Source: Pantoea ananatis LMG 2665 (GTDB lineage Bacteria > Pseudomonadota > Gammaproteobacteria > Enterobacterales > Enterobacteriaceae). From it: a stretch of 64,000 nt of DNA. Shown in pieces: positions 30,844 through 42,669 of this stretch (position 1 is its first letter; every line of letters starts with the position of its first letter). Location: positions 55,729 through 119,728 of the forward strand of contig NZ_JMJJ01000008.1 of NCBI RefSeq assembly GCF_000710035.2. The letters are read 5' to 3'. Position numbers and translations under genes: made by a program. The notes under the pieces are model-generated. The model was not told the DNA's origin. It made no database searches and saw only the letters and a program-made list of their open reading frames with translations.

Positions 30844-31571
30844 TCAGGCGGGATTTGTTTTACCGTTACGGCAAACAAGACAGGTTCAGCCTGAAAGCAG
30901 AAACCCTATCCAGCCCCGCCTTTCCCTGCTTTCTTTAATAACTGCCTAAGGCGAATTTGCCAGTACAGCGGTTGAGTCATTCTTACGCTCCGGTTTTTTA
31001 TGTTCAGAATGTTTAAGTATTTACCCCTCACGCGCGTAACAAACGTGTTTATGCTTTGCTGCTGCTTAAGCATTTTAAAGCGGAAAAATCCTGGCTCACG
31101 CTTTCACAGCGTGCCTATGTACAGTGTTTAAAAGCCTTTTTTATTCCACACTCTTTTATGCTGGATAGTCACACCGAATTCTGGCACAAATAAATATGTA
31201 GATTTTATCTGTCAGTCAAAAAACATCATGCAGTTACTCAATATTAACGCCTATCTCAAATCGCATATCAGATTTTCCTTATGATGTTATTTCTAATAAA
31301 AAGCGCTATAAATCACCTACACACAGCAATACTTATATAACGAAATAACAAAGGCGTTCAGTAATGTTCATTATGGCATCATGAATGTTATAATTATGAA
31401 TGACGTCTGGATAATTAAAACAACAACAGGGATTCAGCATCACCAGGGGAAATATGCGCGCTATAGATCCGTTCGCGACAGCATCAGCTTGACCGTTAAT
31501 ATAACCTGTATAAACAGACCAAACGCTAAGCCAGGATTTCACCTCCGCTTACCACTATAATTATTTACACG
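30844..31571 (+). other. Gene-poor region after lpxP
   Basis: About 730 bases of A+T-rich sequence. Apart from a start-less open frame at 31017-31193 (listed separately) nothing gene-like is supported on either strand. A 69-codon minus-strand frame at 31333-31542 has no family match that I recognise. Confidence 0.4.
31017..31193 (+). pseudogene. Possible remnant of an unidentified gene
   Basis: A 58-codon open frame without a start codon, reading through HFKAEKSWLTLSQRAYVQCL and ending TEFWHK. Composition looks protein-like (mixed charged and aromatic residues), and the frame is closed upstream by a stop. The family is unrecognised. It may be the 3' end of a decayed gene or chance. Confidence 0.25.
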
Positions 31572-31583
31572 ATGGAAAAAACC

Positions 31584-32234
31584 ATGGCTATACGTAAAAT
31601 AAATATTATTGACGCTAAATGGCCCTTTCTTTCATCAATAAAAATCTTAAGCATTGGCGTGTTGCAACTTTCCCTGCTGGGTAAATTCCTGCAGGCAGAA
31701 GCATTCAATTTTCTGGCTGTCGTGATTGCCGGCCTTTTGGTCATAGATACACTGGCGGATCGCGGTTTTTCAAACAAAGTGATTCGCTATTCTCCCCTCT
31801 CCGACAATACGTTGTCTGTCATATATTGGGGGAATGTGTTAATGGGCCTCCTCATTTTTTCTGCGCTTTTTATTTCCGGCATTGTTGCCGATCATCTTTT
31901 TAACCAGCCAGAGATTACCATGATGCTGGAGATGGCAGCGGTCATCTTTATTATCATCCCTCAGGGTCAACATTACCGCGCGATCTTGCAGCGCGAAAAG
32001 CAGTATTCCGATATCGCTTTTTGTGAAATATCATCCGTATTCGTTGGACTGATCATTACGCTGCTGACTGTGTGGAGCACGCCTTCAGTGTTATGCGCGT
32101 TATGGGGCTATCTGGCAATGATTTCAGTAAGGATGCTGGCTTACTGCTGTTATGGCCGGGTCTGGTTTCAACCCGAGTATCAATTTAATCTGAAAACCTT
32201 TTTCCAGGTTTGTATCAGGAACGTACCGCGATAA
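31584..32234 (+). pseudogene. Truncated polysaccharide flippase (Wzx/MOP superfamily, WzxC-like)
   Basis: 216 residues matching only the N-terminal part of WzxC/AmsL-type flippases: DAKWPFLSSIKILSIGVLQL, a DTLADRGFSNKVIRYS loop and FIIIPQGQHYRAILQREKQY. About five transmembrane segments are present, whereas full proteins have 12-14 and about 490 residues. The frame stops after FFQVCIRNVPR and no continuation is found downstream, so transport activity is unlikely. No exopolysaccharide cluster surrounds it; probably the remnant of a transferred or rearranged locus. An alternative start lies four codons upstream. Confidence 0.7.
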
Positions 32235-32690
32235 GAAGGTATTTGGACTTCAGGCATCTGAAAAAAGGGCTTCACGTGCTGCCAGTCAGCACGTTTTTTT
32301 GAGAACACACAGCCCTTTCCGTTATTGGTTATTCCTGCGGATTCTGTCCTGCTTTTCACCGGCTTCTGCATGCGGGCTGCCATTCACCCAACAGGGTTTC
32401 ACCCTGCATGGCTTTCTTGCGTTGTTTCCTTTCCCTGTTTAGACCAACATAATGTCATGGCAGAGAGCAAGATCAGGGCAATGCGTCAGCGCCCCCTGGC
32501 GTGTCTGGATTAAAACCAATAAAAAATTTCATCTCTACTGGTGTCTTCCCCCATGCACCTTATTGATTATTAATGTCTTATCCAGAACGGGATAATTTTT
32601 ACTAATACTTTTAACGTAACTAACAGAAAATCTCAGTCGCGCCGTGCTCTTCAGTGGCGTAGCCTTGCCGCCGTCTTCCTGGAGCCTGCT
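32235..32690 (+). other. Non-coding region before yicG
   Basis: About 455 bases. No gene is supported on either strand and no flippase continuation was found in any frame I read. The last part should contain the yicG promoter. It marks the return to backbone. Confidence 0.4.
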
Positions 32691-34994
<2,304 letters not shown>

Positions 34995-35132
34995 TCACCT
35001 CCTGATTTTGAACCATTCAATCTCTGAACATCAGGCTGAGCCAGCCCTGTTCCGGTGTTCTGGAACGGGTTAGGCGAACAAAGAGTTGTGTTTTCAGCTG
35101 CTGCAGGCTGGGCTACGTAGCATGTCGCATAA

Positions 35133-35855
<723 letters not shown>

Positions 35856-35909
35856 ACCCAGTTTCAGTATGATGCCGAGTCATTTCTTCATCTGTGGAGT
35901 AGCACACCT

Positions 35910-36185
35910 ATGGCACGCGTAACCGTTCAGGACGCAGTAGAAAAAGTTGGTAATCGTTTTGACCTGGTGTTGGTCGCTGCACGTCGTGCACGTCAGATGC
36001 AGGTAGGCGGAAAAGATCCGCTGGTTCCGGAAGAGAACGATAAACCTACCGTTATCGCACTGCGCGAAATCGAAGAAGGTTTGGTCACCAATCAGATTTT
36101 AGATGTGCGTGATCGTCAGGAGCAGCAAGAGCAGGAAGCCGCTGAGTTACAGGCCGTTACCGCTATCGCTGAAGGTCGTCGTTAA
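35910..36185 (+). CDS. rpoZ: RNA polymerase omega subunit
   Basis: 91 residues, identical in length to E. coli omega. [31 protein letters not shown] is the conserved region that binds beta-prime; the MAR motif helps form ppGpp site 1 with beta-prime. Its place directly before spoT links the ppGpp sensor with the ppGpp hydrolase. RBS TGTGGAG precedes the start; 20 bases separate it from spoT. Confidence 0.98.
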   Translation: MARVTVQDAVEKVGNRFDLVLVAARRARQMQVGGKDPLVPEENDKPTVIALREIEEGLVTNQILDVRDRQEQQEQEAAELQAVTAIAEGRR

Positions 36186-36205
36186 CAGCTAGCTGCAGGT
36201 CAACC

Positions 36206-38314
36206 TTGTATCTGTTTGAAAGTCTCAATCAACTGATTGAACAATACTTGCCTGAGGACCAGATTAAGCGCCTCAAGCAAGCTTATCTTGTGTCACGTGA
36301 TGCCCACGAGGGACAGACACGCTCCAGCGGCGAGCCTTACATCACCCATCCTGTTGCAGTAGCCTGTATTCTGGCAGAAATGAAGCTCGACCATGAAACG
36401 CTCATGGCCGCGCTTTTGCACGATGTTATTGAAGACACGCCAGCCACCTATCAGGATATGGAACAGCTGTTTGGCAAGAGCGTTGCCGAACTGGTTGAAG
36501 GCGTTTCAAAGCTGGATAAGCTGAAATTCCGTGACAAGAAAGAGGCGCAGGCAGAGAACTTCCGCAAGATGATTATGGCAATGGTGCAGGATATCCGTGT
36601 CATTCTCATCAAGCTGGCTGACCGTACCCACAACATGCGAACGCTCGGGTCGTTACGTCCCGATAAACGTCGTCGCATCGCGCTCGAAACGCTGGAAATA
36701 TACAGTCCACTGGCGCACCGCCTGGGTATTCATCACCTAAAAACAGAACTGGAAGAGCTCGGTTTTGAAGCGCTCTATCCCAATCGTTTTCGGGTGATTA
36801 AAGAGGTCGTGAAAGCGGCCCGCGGCAACCGTAAAGAGATGATTCAAAAAATCCTCTCTGAAATCGATGGCCGCCTGCAGGAAGCCGGTATCCCCTGCCG
36901 GGTAAGTGGGCGCGAAAAGCACCTTTACTCTATCTACCGCAAAATGACGCTCAAAGAGCAGCGTTTTCACTCGATCATGGATATCTATGCCTTTCGCGTT
37001 ATCGTCAAAGATTTAGATACCTGTTATCGCGTGCTGGGTCAGATGCACAGCTTGTACAAGCCGCGTCCGGGCCGGGTAAAAGACTATATTGCAATCCCCA
37101 AAGCTAACGGCTATCAATCTTTGCATACCTCGATGATCGGGCCACATGGCGTACCGGTTGAGGTGCAAATCCGTACCGAAGATATGGATCAGATGGCTGA
37201 AATGGGGGTTGCCGCGCACTGGGCCTATAAGCAGGCAGGCGAAAGCGGTACCACGGCGCAAATCCGCGCTCAGCGTTGGCTGCAAAGCCTGCTTGAACTG
37301 CAACAGAGCGCCGGCAGTTCATTTGAATTCATCGAAAGCGTGAAATCCGATCTCTTCCCGGATGAGATCTACGTCTTTACGCCAGAAGGCCGTATCGTCG
37401 AACTGCCGACAGGCTCCACGCCGGTCGATTTCGCCTACGCGGTACATACCGATATTGGTCATGCTTGTGTAGGCGCGCGCGTTGATCGTCAGCCTTATCC
37501 GCTGTCTCAGACGCTCACCAGCGGCCAAACTATCGAGATCATCACCGCGCCCGGCGCGCGTCCTAACGCCGCCTGGCTCAACTTCGTGGTCAGTTCCAAA
37601 GCTCGCGCTAAGATCCGTCAGCTACTGAAAAACCTCAAGCGCGAAGACTCGGTAAACCTGGGACGTCGCCTGCTCAGCCATGCAATGGGCGGCAGTCGTA
37701 AACTGGCGGAAGTACCGGCTGAAAACATCAAGCATGAGCTTGATCGCATGAAACTGACGTCACTGGACGATCTGTTAGCGGAAATCGGTCTGGGTAATGC
37801 AATGAGCGTGGTCGTGGCCAAGAACCTGCTCCAGACCGACACCAGCACGCTCAGCAATAACAAAAAACAAGGCAAGCTGCCCATCAAAGGTGCAGACGGT
37901 GTGCTGATTACCTTTGCGAAATGCTGTCGCCCTATTCCTGGCGATCCCATTGTCGCTCACGTCAGCCCCGGTAAAGGCCTGGTTGTTCACCATGAATCCT
38001 GTCGAAATATTCGCGGCTACCAAAAAGAGCCAGAAAAATTCATGCCGGTAGAGTGGGATAAAGTCACCGAACAGGAGTTTGTGGCTGAGATCAAGGTGGA
38101 TATGTTTAACCACCAGGGTGCACTGGCTAATCTCACGGCAGCCATTAATACCGCCGGATCCAATATTCAGAGTCTGAATACCGAAGAGCGCGATGGCCGC
38201 GTTTACAGTGCCTTTATCCGTCTGACCGCACGCGATCGCGTCCACCTGGCGAATATCATGCGTAAGATTCGTGTGATGCCGGATGTGATCAAAGTTCACC
38301 GCAACCGTAACTAG
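36206..38314 (+). CDS. spoT: Bifunctional (p)ppGpp synthetase/hydrolase SpoT
   Basis: 702 residues, E. coli length, starting at TTG as E. coli spoT does. Order: HD hydrolase domain with HDVIEDTPATY (about 70-80) and KLADRTHNMRTL; synthetase domain with RVKDYIAIPKANGYQSLHT; TGS domain DEIYVFTPEGRIVELPTGSTPVDFAY; a CCRPIPGDPI cysteine motif; C-terminal ACT domain. It degrades and weakly makes (p)ppGpp and senses carbon and fatty acid starvation. Three bases from trmH. Confidence 0.98.
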   Translation: MYLFESLNQLIEQYLPEDQIKRLKQAYLVSRDAHEGQTRSSGEPYITHPVAVACILAEMKLDHETLMAALLHDVIEDTPATYQDMEQLFGKSVAELVEGVSKLDKLKFRDKKEAQAENFRKMIMAMVQDIRVILIKLADRTHNMRTLGSLRPDKRRRIALETLEIYSPLAHRLGIHHLKTELEELGFEALYPNRFRVIKEVVKAARGNRKEMIQKILSEIDGRLQEAGIPCRVSGREKHLYSIYRKMTLKEQRFHSIMDIYAFRVIVKDLDTCYRVLGQMHSLYKPRPGRVKDYIAIPKANGYQSLHTSMIGPHGVPVEVQIRTEDMDQMAEMGVAAHWAYKQAGESGTTAQIRAQRWLQSLLELQQSAGSSFEFIESVKSDLFPDEIYVFTPEGRIVELPTGSTPVDFAYAVHTDIGHACVGARVDRQPYPLSQTLTSGQTIEIITAPGARPNAAWLNFVVSSKARAKIRQLLKNLKREDSVNLGRRLLSHAMGGSRKLAEVPAENIKHELDRMKLTSLDDLLAEIGLGNAMSVVVAKNLLQTDTSTLSNNKKQGKLPIKGADGVLITFAKCCRPIPGDPIVAHVSPGKGLVVHHESCRNIRGYQKEPEKFMPVEWDKVTEQEFVAEIKVDMFNHQGALANLTAAINTAGSNIQSLNTEERDGRVYSAFIRLTARDRVHLANIMRKIRVMPDVIKVHRNRN

Positions 38315-38317
38315 TGC

Positions 38318-39019
38318 ATGAATCCTCAACGCTTTGCTCGTATCCAGGAAATGCTGGCCCTGCGCCAGCACGACCTTACCGTCTGCATGGAGCAGGTGCA
38401 TAAGCCTCATAACGTTTCCGCTGTCATTCGTACCGCCGACGCGGTGGGGATTCATGAGGTCCATGCCGTATGGCCCAGCCAGCGCATGCGCACTCAGGCG
38501 TCGGCATCAGCCGGCAGTAACAGTTGGGTGAACGTGGTAACGCATCGCTCAATCAACGACGCCATTAGCCATCTTAAAACGCAAAACATGCAGATACTGG
38601 CGACCAACCTCTCTGCTGACGCCGTGGATTTTCGTGAGATTGATTACACCAAACCCACCTGCATTTTGATGGGGCAGGAAAAAACCGGTATTACTGATGA
38701 AGCTCTGGCGTTGGCCGATCGTCATATCATTATTCCGATGGTCGGTATGGTTCAGTCACTCAACGTTTCCGTTGCATCTGCCCTGATTCTTTATGAAGCG
38801 CAGCGCCAGCGTCAAAATGCCGGTATGTATCAACGTCAGGCCAGCCTTTTAGCCCCGGAAGAGCAACAGCGCCTGCTGTTTGAGGGCGGCTATCCCGTTC
38901 TGGCCCGCGTGGCAAAGCACAAGCGCATGCCGTATCCTTATATCAATGCTCAGGGCGAGATAGAAGCCGATGAAACCTGGTGGGCAACGATGCAATCTAC
39001 AGGCAGAAGTAAGAAATGA
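38318..39019 (+). CDS. trmH: tRNA (guanosine-18-2'-O)-methyltransferase
   Basis: 233 residues, SPOUT superfamily. The knotted S-adenosylmethionine site is visible as CILMGQEKTGITDEAL and IPMVGMVQSLNVSVASALILYEA; an N-terminal NVSAVIRTADAVG holds the catalytic arginine. It methylates G18 in the D-loop of tRNAs. Coupled to spoT upstream and overlapping recG by four bases. Confidence 0.96.
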   Translation: MNPQRFARIQEMLALRQHDLTVCMEQVHKPHNVSAVIRTADAVGIHEVHAVWPSQRMRTQASASAGSNSWVNVVTHRSINDAISHLKTQNMQILATNLSADAVDFREIDYTKPTCILMGQEKTGITDEALALADRHIIIPMVGMVQSLNVSVASALILYEAQRQRQNAGMYQRQASLLAPEEQQRLLFEGGYPVLARVAKHKRMPYPYINAQGEIEADETWWATMQSTGRSKK

Positions 39020-41094
39020 AAGGCCGTCTGCTGGATGCCATCCCGCTCAGTACCCTGACCGGCGTCGGCGCCAGTCAGGCGGCAAAGCTGGCTAAAATTG
39101 GCCTGCATACCATTCAGGATTTACTGCTTCACCTTCCCCTGCGTTATGAAGATCGTACCCAACTTTATGCCATTAATGACCTGTTACCGGGCATTTGGGC
39201 AACTGTTGAAGGCGATGTCCTGCATACCGAGATTACTTTTGGCCGCCGGCGCATGATGGTGTGCCAAATCAGTGACGGCAGCGGCGTGCTGAGCATGCGC
39301 TTCTTCAACTTTAATGCCGGGATGAAAAACAGCCTCGCGCCGGGCAGACGTGTCACCGCCTATGGTGAAATAAAACGTGGCCAGCGCGGTGCAGAAATCA
39401 TTCATCCGGAATACCGTGTACAGGGCGAGCACAGCACTGTGACGCTGGAAGAAACCCTGACGCCCGTTTATCCCACAACTGATGGCATTCGTCAGGCGAC
39501 GATGCGCAACCTTACCGACCAGGCGTTAACTTTGCTGGAAAACTGCCCGATTACGGAACTGTTGCCGCAGGCGTTAAGCGGCGGACTGATCAGCCTGCCC
39601 GAGGCCTTACATACGCTGCATCGGCCACCGCCAGATGTGAAACTCAGCGAACTTGAAAGCGGGCACCATCCTGCGCAGCGCAGGCTGATTCTGGAAGAAC
39701 TGCTGGCGCATAACCTGAGTATGTTGGCGGTTCGGGCTGGCGCACAGCGCCATTATGCTCTGCCCATGCCTGCCCGGCATACATTGAGTGACCAGTTACT
39801 GGCCGCTCTGCCTTTTTCACCCACTTCTGCCCAAAAACGCGTGGTCGCCGAGATTGAGAAAGACCTGGCCAATGACTTCCCCATGTTGCGATTGGTCCAG
39901 GGAGACGTCGGCTCAGGAAAAACGTTAGTTGCCGCCCTCGCCGCCCTGAACGTTATTGCTCACGGCAAACAGGTGGCGATGATGGCACCGACAGAGTTGC
40001 TGGCCGAACAGCATGCAATCAATTTTCGTCAATGGCTCGCGCCACTGGGTCTGGAAGTCGGCTGGCTGGCAGGTAAACAAAAAGGCAAAGCGCGTCAGGC
40101 GCAGCAGGATGCCATCGCGAGCGGTAGTGTCGCCATGGTCGTTGGCACACATGCACTGTTTCAGGAGCAGGTGAAGTTCAACGGGCTGGCGCTGGTGATT
40201 ATTGATGAGCAACACCGGTTTGGTGTTCATCAACGGCTCGCGCTATGGGAAAAGGGGGAGGAGCAGGGCTTTCATCCCCATCAGCTGATCATGACCGCCA
40301 CTCCCATTCCGCGCACGCTGGCCATGACCGCCTATGCCGATCTGGATACATCAACCATTGACGAATTGCCGCCAGGCAGGACGCCGGTCACGACCGTTGC
40401 CATTCCGGACAGCCGTCGCAGTGAGATTATTGAGCGCGTACAAAAGGCCTGTCACGAGGGCCGTCAGGCTTACTGGGTCTGTACGTTGATTGAAGAATCG
40501 GACCTGCTGGAAGCCCAGGCGGCAGAAGCCACATGGGAAGAACTCAACGTGGCGCTGCCTGATTTGCGGGTGGGACTGGTGCATGGTCGTATGAAACCGG
40601 CGGAAAAGCTGGCAGTCATGCAGGCTTTCAAAGCGAACGAGATCCAGCTGTTAATCGCTACTACCGTAATTGAAGTCGGCGTGGACGTGCCAAACGCCAG
40701 CCTGATGATTATTGAAAACCCGGAACGGCTTGGGCTGGCTCAGCTGCACCAGCTACGCGGACGCGTGGGACGGGGTGCGGTTGCCTCTCACTGTGTGCTG
40801 CTGTACAAAGCGCCGCTGAGCAAAACGGCGCAGAAGCGTTTGCAGGTGCTACGCGACAGCAACGACGGCTTTGTGATTGCCCAACACGATCTGGAGATTC
40901 GGGGGCCGGGTGAACTGTTGGGAACGCGCCAGACCGGTAATGCTGAGTTTAAGGTTGCCGATCTCCTGCGCGATCAGGCCATGATTCCTGAAGTTCAACG
41001 CGTCGCACGGCATATCCACCAGCACTATCCTGAACAGGCACAGGCCCTAATCGAGCGCTGGCTGCCGGAAACCGGCCGCTACAGCAACGCCTGA
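39016..41094 (+). CDS. recG: ATP-dependent DNA helicase RecG
   Basis: 692 residues. The N-terminal wedge/OB domain for forked DNA covers about residues 1-250; helicase motifs follow: Walker A GDVGSGKTLVA, motif II IIDEQHRFGV, motif III TATPIPRTLAM, and motif VI QLRGRVGRG. It unwinds and regresses stalled forks and Holliday junctions. Start overlaps trmH. Length is one residue short of E. coli RecG. Last gene of the operon. Confidence 0.97.
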   Translation: MKGRLLDAIPLSTLTGVGASQAAKLAKIGLHTIQDLLLHLPLRYEDRTQLYAINDLLPGIWATVEGDVLHTEITFGRRRMMVCQISDGSGVLSMRFFNFNAGMKNSLAPGRRVTAYGEIKRGQRGAEIIHPEYRVQGEHSTVTLEETLTPVYPTTDGIRQATMRNLTDQALTLLENCPITELLPQALSGGLISLPEALHTLHRPPPDVKLSELESGHHPAQRRLILEELLAHNLSMLAVRAGAQRHYALPMPARHTLSDQLLAALPFSPTSAQKRVVAEIEKDLANDFPMLRLVQGDVGSGKTLVAALAALNVIAHGKQVAMMAPTELLAEQHAINFRQWLAPLGLEVGWLAGKQKGKARQAQQDAIASGSVAMVVGTHALFQEQVKFNGLALVIIDEQHRFGVHQRLALWEKGEEQGFHPHQLIMTATPIPRTLAMTAYADLDTSTIDELPPGRTPVTTVAIPDSRRSEIIERVQKACHEGRQAYWVCTLIEESDLLEAQAAEATWEELNVALPDLRVGLVHGRMKPAEKLAVMQAFKANEIQLLIATTVIEVGVDVPNASLMIIENPERLGLAQLHQLRGRVGRGAVASHCVLLYKAPLSKTAQKRLQVLRDSNDGFVIAQHDLEIRGPGELLGTRQTGNAEFKVADLLRDQAMIPEVQRVARHIHQHYPEQAQALIERWLPETGRYSNA

Positions 41095-41113
41095 CACTTT
41101 TTTTGCCACCGTT

Positions 41114-41127
41114 AGCAAACGTTTGCT
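41114..41127 (+). promoter_or_regulatory. PurR-like operator upstream of xanP
   Basis: AGCAAACGTTTGCT is a perfect 14-base palindrome that matches the core of the PurR operator (consensus ACGCAAACGTTTTCGT), 52 bases before the xanP start. Repression of a xanthine permease when purines are abundant would fit. PurR binding here is inferred from the motif alone. Confidence 0.7.
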
Positions 41128-41178
41128 TTTGAGCCGTTGCAGATTACAATCGCCTCACTTTTTTTGGGAACCGTTACA

Positions 41179-42558
41179 ATGTCGACCAATCAGCAGCCAG
41201 CCTCCTCATCCGTCAGTAAAAGTGAACTGATCTACCGCCTGGAAGATCGCCCGCCGCTTGCGCAAACCCTGTTTGCAGCCGGTCAGCATTTGCTGGCCAT
41301 GTTCGTTGCGGTGATTACGCCCGCGCTGCTCATCTGCCAGGCATTGGGTTTACCGGCGCAGGACACACAGCACATCATCAGCATGTCCCTGTTTGCCTCT
41401 GGCGTAGCCTCAGTGCTGCAAATTAAAACGTGGGGGCCGGTTGGCTCAGGTTTGCTGTCTATTCAGGGCACCAGCTTTAACTTTGTCACACCGCTGATTA
41501 TGGGTGGGATGGCGCTGAAGAACGGCGGCGCAGATGTGCCCACGATGATGGCGGCGCTGTTTGGAACGCTGATGGTCGCATCCTGCACGGAAATGGTACT
41601 CTCACGGGTGCTGCACCTGGCTCGCCGTATCATCACGCCCCTGGTGTCCGGTATTGTCGTAATGATCATTGGGTTATCGCTTATTCAGGTTGGCCTCACC
41701 TCCGTCGGCGGCGGCTTTGCCGCCATGAACGATCACAGTTTCGGCGCACCGAAAAACCTGCTGCTGGCCGGCGTCGTTCTGGTCGTGATTATCCTTCTGA
41801 ACCGTCAAAAAAATCCTTATCTCCGCGTTGCCTCCCTGGTGATTGCAATGGCGGTGGGCTACCTGCTGGCCTGGGCGATGAATATGCTGCCATCCATCAG
41901 CACACCGGCCGATCAGCCGATCGTTGCGTTGCCGACTCCGCTTTATTACGGTCTGGGTTTTGACTGGAATCTGCTCATCCCGCTCATGCTGGTGTTTATG
42001 GTGACCTCACTGGAAACGATTGGTGATATCACCGCAACCTCAGATGTATCGGAACAACCGGTGAGCGGCCCCATCTATATGAAGCGCCTGAAAGGCGGCG
42101 TGCTCGCTAACGGCCTGAACTCCTTTGTCTCTGCCCTGTTTAATACCTTTCCTAACTCCTGTTTTGGGCAGAATAACGGCGTTATCCAGCTGACCGGCGT
42201 TGCCAGCCGCTATGTTGGTTTTGTTGTAGCGCTGATGCTTATCCTGCTGGGTCTGTTTCCGGCGGTGAGTGGACTGGTGCAGCATATTCCTGAGCCGGTT
42301 CTGGGCGGCGCAACTATCGTGATGTTTGGTACCATCGCCGCATCCGGCGTACGTATTGTCTCCAGAGAGCCGCTCAACCGGCGTGCAATCATGATTATCG
42401 CCCTCTCACTGGCCGCAGGACTTGGCGTGTCACAGCAACCGCTGATTTTGCAGTTTGCACCGGACTGGTTGAAAACCTTACTGTCTTCCGGCATTGCCGC
42501 AGGGGGCATCACAGCGATTGTGCTTAATCTCGTCTTTCCACCGGAAAAGTCGTTTTAA
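41179..42558 (+). CDS. xanP: Xanthine:proton symporter
   Basis: 459-residue NCS2/NAT-family permease with about 12-14 transmembrane segments, matching E. coli XanP (YicE) along its length. Signature stretches: [16 protein letters not shown] (substrate-facing helix), [20 protein letters not shown] and the NAT motif region [18 protein letters not shown]. The ATG chosen gives the E. coli-like N-terminus; a longer frame starts 42 bases upstream inside the promoter. It is preceded by a PurR-like palindrome and followed by a weak hairpin. Confidence 0.95.
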   Translation: MSTNQQPASSSVSKSELIYRLEDRPPLAQTLFAAGQHLLAMFVAVITPALLICQALGLPAQDTQHIISMSLFASGVASVLQIKTWGPVGSGLLSIQGTSFNFVTPLIMGGMALKNGGADVPTMMAALFGTLMVASCTEMVLSRVLHLARRIITPLVSGIVVMIIGLSLIQVGLTSVGGGFAAMNDHSFGAPKNLLLAGVVLVVIILLNRQKNPYLRVASLVIAMAVGYLLAWAMNMLPSISTPADQPIVALPTPLYYGLGFDWNLLIPLMLVFMVTSLETIGDITATSDVSEQPVSGPIYMKRLKGGVLANGLNSFVSALFNTFPNSCFGQNNGVIQLTGVASRYVGFVVALMLILLGLFPAVSGLVQHIPEPVLGGATIVMFGTIAASGVRIVSREPLNRRAIMIIALSLAAGLGVSQQPLILQFAPDWLKTLLSSGIAAGGITAIVLNLVFPPEKSF

Positions 42559-42576
42559 GGCAGGCTGCGGCCTGCC
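42559..42576 (+). terminator. Hairpin after xanP (weak terminator)
   Basis: GGCAGGC, four-base loop, GCCTGCC immediately after the xanP stop; the 3' side is only modestly T-rich. Confidence 0.5.
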
Positions 42577-42669
42577 TGCTATTTATGCTGATTTACATCC
42601 AGGCGGTTGAGCTATAACGATAATTCAGGCATAACAACCTTTCAGCGGACTGAACCCGGGAAGGATACG

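Noticed and set aside
37775..38464. 229-codon minus-strand frame across the spoT-trmH junction
   Set aside because: Antisense to two conserved genes and with no family resemblance.
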